The translations under genes were made by a program, and so were the position numbers. From the IMG/VR virus record IMGVR_UViG_3300025704_000045, positions 1 through 43,399 of that record: a stretch of 43,399 nt of DNA. One strand, written 5' to 3'. This document shows, one piece after another, positions 31,201 through 40,900 of the stretch. Source of the stretch: a virus. Each line of letters begins with the position of its first letter. Within the stretch, counting starts at the first letter, position 1. The notes beneath the pieces are model-generated. The model saw only the letters and a list, made by a program, of their open reading frames with translations, was not told where the DNA came from and did no database searches.

Positions 31201-32979
31201 AGATTCTTCGTTGCCGCTGTGTCCTAAATCATACAATAATGCAGTTATTAGTCGTCCAAAATAAACTCTCCATGCTGCTTTGTCATAAGTGAAAGAATTA
31301 GTAAATGGTGTTCCTGCGTTTGCTATTACTTGCGCATCAATCCACTCTACAGTTTCATCTTGTATAAATGCAGCATTTAATTCAATTAACTTACGTGCAT
31401 TAGCTCGCATATATCCATTTTCAATATTGTAAGCAGCATGTTTAATAGTTTTAAACGGTCTATCAATTGTTGTGCCGAAGCTAGGTGCTGCGCCATCTGT
31501 TCCGTTTACATCAACATACACAACATTGTTAATAGCACCATAAAAACCCCATTCAGGAGCATCACCTGCAGAATTTACACGTAAAATTTGTCCAAGTTGT
31601 CCAACTGGTAATCTTGCTGGACCTGCACCACTATAGTAAACTAAATCACCATCTGTAGTCATTACATTGTTTTCAGGCCCGCCGGCCATTAGATTCCATT
31701 CAGATCCATCTGTGTCTTGGTCTGGTCTGTTTTGGACAACTGTTTCGTCTGATGTGTGTTTTGCAACAGCAACATATGAGTTACTGTTATAACTAACAAC
31801 ATCGCCTAGATCGTATTCGGTTGCATCTGACCAAGTGTTTTTCCACTTAAATCCTTCATTAAGTTTTTCCCAATAAGTTGCATTAGGCGGTTCTTGATTG
31901 TTGCTATCAGCTATAGCTACATAAGTAAATCCACTGTGACGTATTACATCGCCTATAAGGTAATCTTGTGATGAGCTATCGTCGCCCCAATCGCCAACGA
32001 AACGAAACCCTGTATTAAATAGATCCCAATCAGTGTCGTTGTCAATAGGACGCAATCCTACATTATTTGTAATAGCAACATACGAGTAGCCTCCGTAGGT
32101 TACAATGTCGCCTGTTTCATAATTTGTTGTCGGGTTCCAGCTATCTTCAAATTCTAAACCTTCTACAAATTCTGCCCAATTTGCTTGGTCTTGACTAATT
32201 CTGTCTCGACCAGTGTACGGAGTTACACATATCCAAAGGCCGCCACTTGATTTAACAACATCGTTTACTTTATAGCGTGTACCGACAGCATACGTTCCTT
32301 TGTACTCGATGCCTTTGTGCATATAATCAAACTTAGCCTGATCTGCTTCTAGTCCTAATGTGTCTGTTGCAGCACTAGTGTGACCTGTATTAACAACATA
32401 AAGTTGTCCGCCATACTTGACAACATCGTTTACACGATATCTAGTATCAATAGCCCAGTCGCCCTGCCATTGCAGACCGTCTGTAAATTTCTGCCAGTTA
32501 GCTTGATCTGCTTCTAAACCTAATGCATCTGATGCAGCACTGGTATGCGCTGTAATACATAGATAAGTTATACCATTATATTTTGCAATATCGTTTACTT
32601 TATAATGAGTACCTGTTGCCCATGTGTTTTTCCAATCAAACCCTTCAGCATATAAATCCCATTTAGACTGATCGTTTTCAAGTAATGTATTAGCTGTGTG
32701 TGCTGTGTTTGCAACATACAAATAACCACCGTACTTTACAATATCGTTTATTTTATAAACGGTAGCGTCTGTCCAATCGCCTTTCCATTCTTGACCATCG
32801 GAAACTTTATCCCAATATGTAGCGAAGTCAGTATCAAAGTTACTTGTACTTGTATGTCCTATTGTACATACAAAGGTATTGCCACCATGCTTTACTATGT
32901 CATCTTTATAGTATACAGTGGTGCCTGTCCAAGCACCTTTCCATATAAATCTAATTCTACCTAATTTAAATTCAGCCAT
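28243..32979 (-). CDS. Large modular tail-fibre-type protein, 1578 aa
   Basis: Domains in order: eight repeats of 50-58 residues (8-433), each with WKGxW, a tyrosine, NDIVKYGGxxYV and a Trp (module like GDWAIDTRYRVNDVVKYGG), resembling small aromatic carbohydrate-binding modules; a start to a beta-helix (PFKTIKHAAYNI); two copies of a helical insert (31190-31400 and 30310-30520) with F.Q.E..EWID and CARDVDRYI; a beta-helix (about 890-1036) with SIVANDFTQILSDGIGVW and YLSENGGKIRATNGNSSYGD; and a C-terminal domain with TGHDFLDIGTGN and VFYTSTDQDGNFRVGELF. It is paralogous to 33007-36813, which lacks the helical inserts. Late promoter at 33004-33010. Likely host-glycan binding; no catalytic residues identified. 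Confidence 0.75.
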   Translation of the reverse strand: MAEFKLGRIRFIWKGAWTGTTVYYKDDIVKHGGNTFVCTIGHTSTSNFDTDFATYWDKVSDGQEWKGDWTDATVYKINDIVKYGGYLYVANTAHTANTLLENDQSKWDLYAEGFDWKNTWATGTHYKVNDIAKYNGITYLCITAHTSAASDALGLEADQANWQKFTDGLQWQGDWAIDTRYRVNDVVKYGGQLYVVNTGHTSAATDTLGLEADQAKFDYMHKGIEYKGTYAVGTRYKVNDVVKSSGGLWICVTPYTGRDRISQDQANWAEFVEGLEFEDSWNPTTNYETGDIVTYGGYSYVAITNNVGLRPIDNDTDWDLFNTGFRFVGDWGDDSSSQDYLIGDVIRHSGFTYVAIADSNNQEPPNATYWEKLNEGFKWKNTWSDATEYDLGDVVSYNSNSYVAVAKHTSDETVVQNRPDQDTDGSEWNLMAGGPENNVMTTDGDLVYYSGAGPARLPVGQLGQILRVNSAGDAPEWGFYGAINNVVYVDVNGTDGAAPSFGTTIDRPFKTIKHAAYNIENGYMRANARKLIELNAAFIQDETVEWIDAQVIANAGTPFTNSFTYDKAAWRVYFGRLITALLYDLGHSGNEESRKLTLAIFNAGDITGKTAEFVAATEYAETVIDAIISNVAPVATFGALTRHTDSTLTEEADAQGIINNLIDILTAAVTAGVDTNVPAEVQPQNTIFVKTGQFLEVCPIVIPKNTALVGDELRSTKISPAGGLVAGSDVAYSLDGISRLQAIISDAVTAPGNITKTTGNALDPVTTHVVGSAAAGTAAAGIVQDIYDHIDFEINATGTKPTLAGTMTPLTSTDYTYAIESLEANREFLKAEVLAYIADTYPSYVYNETACARDVDRYISATQYDLINTGNYKAIRAAQAYVASVQGSLDKDMLYLRNGAGFRNCTVTGLTGSLGAANANGTKRPTAGAYVSLDPGFGTTDEHAWITNKSPYIQNVTTFGTGCVGLKVDGDLHAGGNDSIVANDFTQILSDGIGVWVTNLGRSELVSVFSYYGHIGYLSENGGKIRATNGNSSYGDFGTVAEGIDSTETAITATVNNYSSEANVSTVLTDGNNILTLEYANAGVNYTSGATTITPTGEGFGATVGTVNVNNGGVYEVRLTDPSNNFGGDGFIDGTNTAQIGTSTQITLSNTDIRSSAQYVGMAIWIVSGTGAGQYGYIDTYNSGTKIATVKKQSDDSAGWDHVTGVAIASVLDDTTEYLIEPRVTFSGGGVTAYADIAKARARVSDEKIVEIRIWDSGNGYTSAPTMTVTDPNNTVEVPHLVRIGDGVLGQPTWTNRGTNFTTAQAEVSGDGYADLYQPGTNIVVAGLTAIPQAGSNVEIAGITGTFFKLVTVRDLAGTGPYTARLQISPAISITDAPEHNEGVEMRIRYSQVRLTGHDFLDIGTGNFANTNYPGVPLIDPDPTKETNDLGGGRVFYTSTDQDGNFRVGELFSIEQATGIATLDADAFNISGLQELQLGAISLGGTNATITEFSVDGTFTANSDNIVPTQKAIKTYIQSQIGGGAGELNVNQLTAGNIRINSDTITNTLGETINITTRTNFTGGIKGDPVAMNMFLSN
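31680..32955 (-). repeat. Eight WKGxW modules in the 1578-aa protein
   Basis: Eight consecutive units open with (W/Y/F)(K/Q/E)xxW (e.g. WKGDW, WKNTW, WQGDW), then Y...(N/G)DIV, a GG turn and Y(V/L)(A/C). Copies 3 and 4 share ADALGLEADQA-type linkers nearly unchanged, so the DNA contains short near-identical stretches that could recombine with each other and with the paralogue. Confidence 0.75.
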
Positions 32980-33003
32980 TTAAAAACTCCGCTCTATTTT
33001 ATA

Positions 33004-33010
33004 TATTTAT
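33004..33010 (-). promoter_or_regulatory. Late promoter overlapping an upstream stop codon
   Basis: The minus strand reads AAAGATAAATATATAAAATAG. The TAA inside ATAAATA is the stop codon (33007-33009) of the 1268-aa gene. It should drive the 1578-aa gene and the 105-aa gene. Confidence 0.7.
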
Positions 33011-36000
33011 CTTTTTGATCGATGTGCAAACAATTGCATTGCTAACATGTCGCCGCCGGCGATCCCGCCTGTTAAATTCACAGGAGTAGGAATATTTATT
33101 TCAGTTCCATTTGAACTAATATTACTTAAATCTACAGTAATTTGACCAGCAGTTAATTTATTAGTTGTAGCATTTGAACTACCGCCTGCAATTCTACTAG
33201 TTAAATATTTTATAATAGCAGCCTGTGTAGGTACAATATTATTACTGTTTGCAACAAATGTGCCGTCTTTACTAAACTCATTTACTACTACTGCACTACC
33301 TCCAACTTGTATACCGCCTAGACTAATTTGTGTAAGCCCTGTTAAATCAAACTGCGAAGCATCAATAGTAACAATGCCTGTTGATTGCTCAACTTCAAAT
33401 AGTTCACCAACACGGAAGTTACCATCTTGGTCAGTACTTGTATAGAATACTCTGCCGCCGCCGTTTTCTATAACTTCACTTTGTTGTTGAGGTTTATTTT
33501 CACTACTTATACCGTCCAAGTATAGCTGTGGATATCTTGTACTAGATACGTTTCCTGAGCCAATATCTAAGAAGTCGTGTCCTGTTAATCTTACCTGACT
33601 ATAGTCTTGTCTAATAGTAATCGAACTGTTATGTGCAGGAGATTCGTCTTCGCCAATACTAGGATATAATCTGATAGTTGCACTTAAATTTGGTTCTGAT
33701 CCTGTTATATCTGTAACTCTAGTAAGTTTATAAATTAAAGAGTCGATGCCATTAATAGAAACGTTATCTCCCGGACCAGGCAATCTAGTTAACCCAGTAA
33801 TTTTAAGATCTACGCCAGTTTGATAATTGTCAGCAAAGCCGTTTCCAGTAATGGTAGCAGTTGATCTAATATAACCTATACCACGATTTGCAAAGGTAGG
33901 CAATCCTAACACTCCATCGTTTACAAAAACATCAAACTGTGCGTTGGTAGTTGCTTCGTTATCAGTTACAGTAATATTAGGAGCCGATGTATACCCTGAG
34001 CCAGGATCATAAATATTTACACCTGATATTCTACTATTTTCTATAATAGCTCTACCCCATGCTCGTGTTCCTGAAGCAGGTGCATCAAATACTAGTCTAG
34101 GTTCAATTTTATAACGTGTTGTTAAATTTAATTCACTAGCAATTGCATAGTTGCTACTGATTCTATCCCAGCCTGCTGTACCATCGCTATGTTTTACAAT
34201 AGTAGCTACTTTTGTGCCAGGGGTATATGTATCTATAACGCCATATTGGCCTATGCCTGCGCCGCCCGTAATAAAAATAAATTGTCCTTGATATTTTGCT
34301 GCATCTGTTTGTAGATCTCCATTATCAAGTGTTATACTTGTAGTATCGCCTGTTTGTGCTCCAGCAGCAATATTTGTGTAGTTTAATCCTCCTGGAATAC
34401 TACTATCTCCTAATGTTGCAACTCTTACATTACTTACTGCGCCATTTCTAAAATCGCTCATTGTTAAACTTGCGTTGGCACCTGATCCTGCGACTGTAAC
34501 TGTAGCACTTGAATAAGATTGTCCAGCATTTGAATAAGCTATTGCCATAATCTCATTACCGTTATTATGAACTATGCCTACTTCAGCTTCTTTACTTTGA
34601 TTATTTATAGTAGCAAAAATTGGATCTTCGCCTGCTGTAACACCTTCAGCTACTGATCCATAAGTTCCGTATGAATTATTTCCGTTTGTGGCTCTCATTT
34701 TGCCGCCGTTTTCAGACAAGTAACCAATATAATTAAAATATGTAAACACACTAACAAGTTCTGATAGACCTTCGTTTGTTATCCAGGCTCCAATACCATC
34801 ATCAATTACTTGAGTAAAATCGTTGGCAACAATAGATCTATTGCCACTGTTGTGCAGAGCACCATCTACTTTTAGTCCTACACATGCTGTTCCAAATGTA
34901 GTTACGTTTTGTATATAAGGAGATTTATTTATAATATGTACACTAGTATCTGTCGGGCCTGTGCCTGGATCTAGGCTTACGAATGCACCCGAAATTGGAC
35001 GCTGTGTTAAATAAGAATTCGGACTGCCTAATATTCCTGTTAATCCCTGAAGTGTCATATTTCTAATTCCGCTTCCGTTTCTAACATAAAACATATCTTC
35101 GCCTTCGTATCCGGCAGCCGGTTGTATTACTGTGCTTCTAAGTTCATCTCCTACCAATGCCACATCCACAGGAACAGAAATGGGAAGTATCTCTTCATAT
35201 ATACCAGTTGTAATATATATTGTTGCAGGAGCACGCCCATTAATATCTTCAAGAATGTAATCACAGGCGTGTTTAACTGTTCTAAATGGTGCGTTAGCAG
35301 TAAATCCAAAGCCTACATCGTCTGATCCTTGTGTACTCACAAAATATACTTTTTCAGTTACGCCGAAATTACTAAACGTAGGAAGATTAGAAACCACTTT
35401 AGTTACTTGACCCGGAAGACCGATTCCTAATCTAGATATTTCTGAATTATAAACTCTCATATCACCAGCTTCGGCCAACACATTGTTTACACTGCCTTTG
35501 GATACATATTCCCAATAATTTTCTTGGTCCAAATCTTGATCTAAGTCAGGTCTGCTATCCGACGCCAGCGATGTGTGTCGTAGTATACATGTATAAGGAG
35601 TACCTAAATATGTAACAATTTCTCCGGGGTAGTAAACTTCGTTATCTTGCCATTCTGCTCTAAATTTAGATCCTGGTATTACTACACCCCAAGATAAACT
35701 ACTATCCGGATGTGCAGCTATCGAGTCAGTTATTGCTGAATACAAGCTGCCGCCGTGTCTAACAACATCTCCTGTTTTGTAGTTAGTGGCTTCATTCCAC
35801 TGTCCTGTAATTTTATAATTAGAATTAATTAAATCCCAATTTCCTACGCCTTTTTGAAATCCTGTTGACGACGGTGTTGAATTTAAATTTCTTACTAATG
35901 CAACATATGTATACCCGCCATATAAAACAACATCACCCTTATCGTATTCTACATTAGATAGCCAAGGATCTTCGTATCCAATTCCTGGAATCCAGATTTG

Positions 36001-36813
36001 CCAGTTGGTTAAATTATCAGAAGTAAATGTAGTCGAAGTGTGGGCCGATATACACATGTAAAGAGAAGAATCAACTTTAACAATATCGTTTACTTTGTAC
36101 TTTACACCCGGTGCCCAGTCTGTTTTATACTCCAATCCTGATAATATTGCTTCCCATTTAGATTGATCAGTTTCTAGACCTACTGCTAGCGTAGCAGCAC
36201 TAGTGTGACCTTCAATACATCTATAAACAGTGCCGCCATAGCGCACAACATCGTCTACTACATATCTTGTTTCTATTGCCCAATCTGTTGCCCAGTAGTC
36301 GGAAGTAACTACTGTAGTCCAACTAGATTGATCTGCTTCTAAACCTAAATCTGTAGAAATTGCACTAGTATGTGTAGTTGAACAAATATAAACAATACCA
36401 TTGTATCTAACTACATCGCCTAAATTATAATTATAACTAGTAGACCATGCATTTTTCCAATCGTACGTAGTAGCTATCAATGTCCAATGTGCCAAGTCGT
36501 TAGGTAACCCTAGATTATCTAATAAAACGCTGGTATGATTAGATACGCATCTATAAATATAACCATTATATTTTACAATATTGCCGATACCATAATTAGA
36601 ATTTGCAGTCCAAACGCCGCGCCATTCTTGACCTTCAAACATTAATTCCCATTTAGAAATGTCAGTTCTTATATCAGCTCCAGCTGTGTGTCCAACCATA
36701 CAAACATAAACTCGACCTCTGTAATAAATTACATCGTCCTTAGCGTATACAGTGCCAGATACCCATCCGGCCTTCCATTTAAATCTAATTCTATCTAATA
36801 AAAAATCTGCCAT
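33007..36813 (-). CDS. Large modular tail-fibre-type protein, 1268 aa
   Basis: Paralogue of the 1578-aa protein. It has eight N-terminal repeats (about 8-438; e.g. WRGVWTANSNYGIGNIVKYNG), a beta-helix from about 490 (GFTANAPFRTVKHACDYIL, then IYITTGIYEEILPISVPVDV, SIVANDFTQVIDDGIGAWIT and LSENGGKMRATNGNNSYGTY) and the same C-terminal domain (TGHDFLDIGSGN, VFYTSTDQDGNFRVGELFEV, ANSNNIVPTQAAI). It lacks the two helical inserts, so the pectate-lyase-like beta-helix is continuous. It ends in LFAHRSKR, where the stop lies within the next late promoter. Start at ATG 36813 with AGGA about 7 bases upstream; a GTAAATACAAT element at about 36840 may be its promoter. Confidence 0.75.
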   Translation of the reverse strand: MADFLLDRIRFKWKAGWVSGTVYAKDDVIYYRGRVYVCMVGHTAGADIRTDISKWELMFEGQEWRGVWTANSNYGIGNIVKYNGYIYRCVSNHTSVLLDNLGLPNDLAHWTLIATTYDWKNAWSTSYNYNLGDVVRYNGIVYICSTTHTSAISTDLGLEADQSSWTTVVTSDYWATDWAIETRYVVDDVVRYGGTVYRCIEGHTSAATLAVGLETDQSKWEAILSGLEYKTDWAPGVKYKVNDIVKVDSSLYMCISAHTSTTFTSDNLTNWQIWIPGIGYEDPWLSNVEYDKGDVVLYGGYTYVALVRNLNSTPSSTGFQKGVGNWDLINSNYKITGQWNEATNYKTGDVVRHGGSLYSAITDSIAAHPDSSLSWGVVIPGSKFRAEWQDNEVYYPGEIVTYLGTPYTCILRHTSLASDSRPDLDQDLDQENYWEYVSKGSVNNVLAEAGDMRVYNSEISRLGIGLPGQVTKVVSNLPTFSNFGVTEKVYFVSTQGSDDVGFGFTANAPFRTVKHACDYILEDINGRAPATIYITTGIYEEILPISVPVDVALVGDELRSTVIQPAAGYEGEDMFYVRNGSGIRNMTLQGLTGILGSPNSYLTQRPISGAFVSLDPGTGPTDTSVHIINKSPYIQNVTTFGTACVGLKVDGALHNSGNRSIVANDFTQVIDDGIGAWITNEGLSELVSVFTYFNYIGYLSENGGKMRATNGNNSYGTYGSVAEGVTAGEDPIFATINNQSKEAEVGIVHNNGNEIMAIAYSNAGQSYSSATVTVAGSGANASLTMSDFRNGAVSNVRVATLGDSSIPGGLNYTNIAAGAQTGDTTSITLDNGDLQTDAAKYQGQFIFITGGAGIGQYGVIDTYTPGTKVATIVKHSDGTAGWDRISSNYAIASELNLTTRYKIEPRLVFDAPASGTRAWGRAIIENSRISGVNIYDPGSGYTSAPNITVTDNEATTNAQFDVFVNDGVLGLPTFANRGIGYIRSTATITGNGFADNYQTGVDLKITGLTRLPGPGDNVSINGIDSLIYKLTRVTDITGSEPNLSATIRLYPSIGEDESPAHNSSITIRQDYSQVRLTGHDFLDIGSGNVSSTRYPQLYLDGISSENKPQQQSEVIENGGGRVFYTSTDQDGNFRVGELFEVEQSTGIVTIDASQFDLTGLTQISLGGIQVGGSAVVVNEFSKDGTFVANSNNIVPTQAAIIKYLTSRIAGGSSNATTNKLTAGQITVDLSNISSNGTEINIPTPVNLTGGIAGGDMLAMQLFAHRSKR
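35500..36795 (-). repeat. Eight WKxxW modules in the 1268-aa protein
   Basis: Eight units match one to one with those of the 1578-aa protein in order and spacing (unit 1 IRFKWKAGW against IRFIWKGAW; unit 2 QEWRGVW against QEWKGDW; unit 3 YDWKNAW against FDWKNTW). One-to-one matching shows the whole array was duplicated with its gene rather than expanded separately. Confidence 0.72.
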
Positions 36814-36832
36814 TATCTTTCCTGTTCACTAA

Positions 36833-37573
36833 TTATGTAATTGTATTTACTCGACCGCCCATGCCACTATGATTTATACAGTAATAGTATAAAACAGGGG
36901 CACTTGCTGCTACTGTTATTTGTGTATAAGAACCCGGAGTTCCTGCTGTACCTTCTTTAGTTACACCTGTAGTATATTCTACGCCGCCGGCCCAAGTTCC
37001 GTTTGGAGTTGTTGAAAACAACAATTGATGTGTAGCATTTGAACTATCGTCTTGTCTAAAGATATATGTCTCACCTTCTATTAAGTTAAGAGTTGGACTT
37101 GCGCCATCGTGTCTTTCGATATAATACTTGTTACCAGTACCATAACTGTTAGTACCGCTTGCAACACTAACATCATAGTCGTTTTTGTTGTATTCTACAA
37201 GACCGTCTGTACTTGAATTGTTGTCATATGTAAACGTATGATTAATTCTTGCTACTAATTCACCATCCTCATCTACATAATAGGAAATATTTCTTTCATC
37301 CCAACGCAGTTGCTCGTAATTTAAATTTTCATAAACTATATTATGATTAATATCTCTACCTTCGTAAAAATCTTGCCCTTGCTCAAAATTAGGAAAGTTA
37401 TTTGCAGGATCACCCGGCTTATTAATTGTAACTGTATGATCATCAGTTGTCTTCATTTGATCAGCTTTTGATAAAAATAATTCACCGTTATCTGTTCTAC
37501 GTAAACCGTAAAAGAATCTGTTGGGTACTGATCCCATCATTTTTTCTGGTGACATTCCTGTGTAATTTGACAT
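36833..37573 (-). CDS. Virion protein with a cupredoxin-like C-terminal domain
   Basis: A 246-aa protein. The N-terminal part (MSPEKMMGSVPNRFFYGLRRTDNGELF; FEQGQDFYEGRDINHNIVYE) looks like a fibre or baseplate attachment segment. The C-terminal 100 residues resemble a small cupredoxin: YYIERHDGASPTLNLIEGET, then H182 (SNATHQLLFS) and YYYCINHSGMGG with C232, H235 and M238. His, Cys-x2-His-x2-Met is the ligand set and spacing of type-1 copper sites (plastocyanin, pseudoazurin). Whether copper is bound in the virion is unknown; the fold may serve only as an adhesion domain. AAGGA lies eight bases before the ATG; it follows the 109-aa gene by 11 bp. Confidence 0.65.
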   Translation of the reverse strand: MSNYTGMSPEKMMGSVPNRFFYGLRRTDNGELFLSKADQMKTTDDHTVTINKPGDPANNFPNFEQGQDFYEGRDINHNIVYENLNYEQLRWDERNISYYVDEDGELVARINHTFTYDNNSSTDGLVEYNKNDYDVSVASGTNSYGTGNKYYIERHDGASPTLNLIEGETYIFRQDDSSNATHQLLFSTTPNGTWAGGVEYTTGVTKEGTAGTPGSYTQITVAASAPVLYYYCINHSGMGGRVNTIT

Positions 37574-37584
37574 ATCTTTATTCC

Positions 37585-37914
37585 TTATACAATATCTACG
37601 TAACTTATAACTGCGTCTAATGCATCATTTTGGTCGGCTACTATATATAGCTGATTTGTAGGAGCAAGTATTAGTTTTTCGCCTGCTGATAGCGCATGTA
37701 AACTACTATTTGGAGGGATTATTGTATCTTTCATAAAGTAACCTTCTACACTAGTATCATCATGCACTAATAAACTAGCATAAACTATAAAATCTTGTAA
37801 ATTAGTTAAAGTTAATCCAATTATAGTTGATCTTGTAGCAGCATCTGTTTCTAATGCAAGTATTGGAACACTGCCTATGTCTTTTACTACTTTATTTTTA
37901 AATTGCGTTGCCAT
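37585..37914 (-). CDS. Small virion structural protein (109 aa)
   Basis: A beta-rich protein: FKNKVVKDIGSVPILALETD, STIIGLTLTNLQDFIVYASL and EKLILAPTNQLYIVADQNDA. The pattern of alternating hydrophobic strands and a DTIIPPNSSLHALSAGEKL turn is one I know from small structural proteins of marine T4-like phages, related in style to the 105-aa protein at 27910-28227. It lies 6 bp after the 1111-aa gene with AGGA nine bases before the ATG and no promoter of its own. Confidence 0.6.
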   Translation of the reverse strand: MATQFKNKVVKDIGSVPILALETDAATRSTIIGLTLTNLQDFIVYASLLVHDDTSVEGYFMKDTIIPPNSSLHALSAGEKLILAPTNQLYIVADQNDALDAVISYVDIV

Positions 37915-37920
37915 CTTCGT

Positions 37921-40900
37921 TTATCCTAATGTTAATGCGTATTCTATTGCTAAGTCTTCTGCTGCGGTTACACTAATTGAACCTGTTGCGCCAGCGACAG
38001 ATACCCAGCTAAATCCGTCCCATATTTCTAAATATCTTTGTTCTGTATTATAGCGAACCATTCCAGTTTCTCGGTATGCTGCTGCTGGTCGCTGTACATT
38101 ATCTCCTACCGGAACAACAAATCCGTTTGTACCTTCAATTTTAAAGTAGCCGCTACCTTGTTGCTCAAAATTAAAAATTCCATCAACTTCGGTATTAGTT
38201 ATAGTTGAATCTTTAAATGCAAGATTGTCAATTACAACTGACCCTGTGCCGTTTGCACTAAAAGTTAAATCTGTATTTGATGTTTCTGTTGTAATAACAT
38301 TGCCATCAATACTTATATCGTCTACTTCAATTCTAGGTGTTGATAATTTGTCTGCATCAATAGTTGTAACTACACTGTCTTGGATATAAAATCTAATTAC
38401 ACCATCGTTTGCACCCGGAGTAAGTTCTGCTGTAATACGTGTGTCTAAATCTAAATCGTAAACACCGTTAAGTGCTATCCAGTTGCCGTCATAGCCTTCA
38501 TACAATGCTGTATCAGTATTATAACGAATCATACCAGTTGCAGGTGTTGGACGACTTGCTGTATCACCTTTAGGCAATTGTAGCGCACTTGTTGAATTAA
38601 TTCTAACTGTGCCGCTATCTGCGTCTAAATTGATATCTCCACTCAAACTTTGAATAGTATTGCCACTAATTCTTAAATTACCAGTATCAATTTTATCACC
38701 AGTAATAGTAGTTTGACTTCCGCCTGTAGTAATTGTAATACCAGCAGATGTATTAATGTTAAATGTTGAACTACTGAAGTCTACAGTGCCGTCTTCTTGA
38801 TTTACATAAAATAAATCACCAACTCTAAAGTCACCTTTGTGATCTACACTACTGTATCTTATTTGTGCATTGTTTGTTTCGACTACTTCGTTTGCTTGTA
38901 TTACACTAGTTTCGTCGTTGTCAGTTTCTTTACCTACACCGATGTACGCTAAGTTTTGACTAATCAAATACATTAGTACACCTGGACCGTCTCCTACAAT
39001 ACCGTAGTTGCCGTATACACAAGCACTTGCAATTGCACGTACTTCTGCACCAAATTCTGTTTGATCTGCAAGAGTAACAAAGCTAGCAGTTGCACCATTA
39101 CTAAATCTTAAATCTTGTGAATTAAGTGTATCGTCTACAATAGTGTTTGCACCGTCAACTGCATTATTAAAATGTAATAATAGTTTTGTATCAGTGTCAC
39201 TTGCAAATTCTGAACTTGGTTCTACAAATGCACTAGTATATCGTGCTAATCCTTTTGTAACTCTAAACTCATCTATATAACCGTCTAGTTTGTTTGCAGC
39301 ATCCCAACGTGCTCCGATTATGAGAGGCTTTGCAACATCGTAATCTGTTGCTGCTACAGTCCACGTTCCTTCTAGAGAACCATTTAAAAATAGTTTAGTA
39401 TCATTACCACTACGACTAATTGCAATATGATACCATGTATCTGCTACTAATGTTGTGCCTGTAATTCTATCTGCACTATATGAGTAAAAGCGTAATTCGC
39501 CGCCGGCATCAATATAAACTACTGGTGCAACATCTGATCCTGCACCTGCTCTAAAATCAAATAAATTTGTTGTAGCAGCTACGCTATTAAAATAAAACCA
39601 TCCTTCAACAGTATAATCACCAGTGCCAAACCCAAAGTCGTTGTTGCTTACTACACCTAGATAATCAGTAGTTCCATTGAGTTCTAAACTACTTGTGCCA
39701 AACTTTTTAACAGTTGTGTCTGTAGTAGGAGTTCCGTACTTGGTTATAATCTTGCCGCCGCGTTCGCCAGCAGTTTCTAGACCTGTTAGATTTCCGTCTA
39801 CATAAAACTTACCATCTGCATCTACACCGTTAATAGTACCTGTTGCAAGAACAGTAGTTCCATCTGTATCGTAGTATGTAAAGGTGTTTCCGTCTACGAT
39901 AGTACCTGTTAAGTCATCTACTCTAACTGCTGTCTTACCTGTACCACGTAAACCTGTTGCTCCGTCTACACCATATATGCCACGATTAGCAAAGTATGTA
40001 AAGCTGTTAAGCCATTCTACTCTAGCGCCGTTAGTAATTGTAATAGCGTCTACGCCGGGTGTAATAAATGTGACACTATGGAACAGCATAGTCGCTTCCA
40101 AGCTTGTAGCGGCTGCTACAGCGCCGTCTATGTACGCTCCGCGCCCTGCATCACCCTCGTCAAAACCTCTCGGGTCTGCTGCGCTTGAAACGCTGCCTTG
40201 AGTAATAACACTGATGTTTCTTATGTAAGGTGAACGGTTGTTTCCTGATACTGTAAAGCCAGGAGCAAACTTAAATGCATATCCTGTGTAGAATCCTGAA
40301 ATAGTTAAATCTTCTATTGTTGCACCGCCGTTGAGCAAGAATGCATCATTGCTTTGTGTAGCAGGTGTTGGAGTAATATTAACTCCGCGGAGGCTGTGTC
40401 CTTTAACAGTTACACCCACTGGCACTGTCATTGGAAATGCTTCTTGATATACGCCTGGATAAATGTGTATTGTGTCGCCGCTGGTTGCTTGTGTTAGTGC
40501 AAACTTTAACGAGCCATACGGATCATTAGGATGATCACCTGTGTAACTGTCACTACCGTTTTCAGCAACATAATAGATATTTCCTTGGCGCAATGCAATA
40601 TCTACACCGTCTACTGTAATTGCAGTTGTTCTTACTGTTCCGGCAGTTAGTGTTTGAGTAAACACATCAGACCACTGAGAACCTCCCAGTGCAGGGTCAC
40701 TTCCCAATGAGTATGTATTTGTTGCATCGGGTATAATATCTGAATTAATTTCTGCGTTAAATGTAATATTATCTGTGTCGGCATCACCAATAGTGATATT
40801 ACCATCTGCTGTAATTGAACCAGTTGCAAACACATTACCAGTCACATTTGTGTCTGCAAATATTTCTACAGTACCGGTGCCGTTAGGCGAAAACTCTATG

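Noticed and set aside
30650-31264. 204-codon open frame on the plus strand within the 1578-aa gene
   Set aside because: It lies fully antisense to a well-supported gene, has no ribosome site, and its Ala/Val/Thr/Ser-rich composition is what a shadow of Gly/Ala/Thr codons gives.
31680-36795. Repeat arrays considered as CRISPR or DNA satellite repeats
   Set aside because: The periodicity is at protein level with diverged DNA and lies within two open frames; there are no constant repeats with unique spacers.
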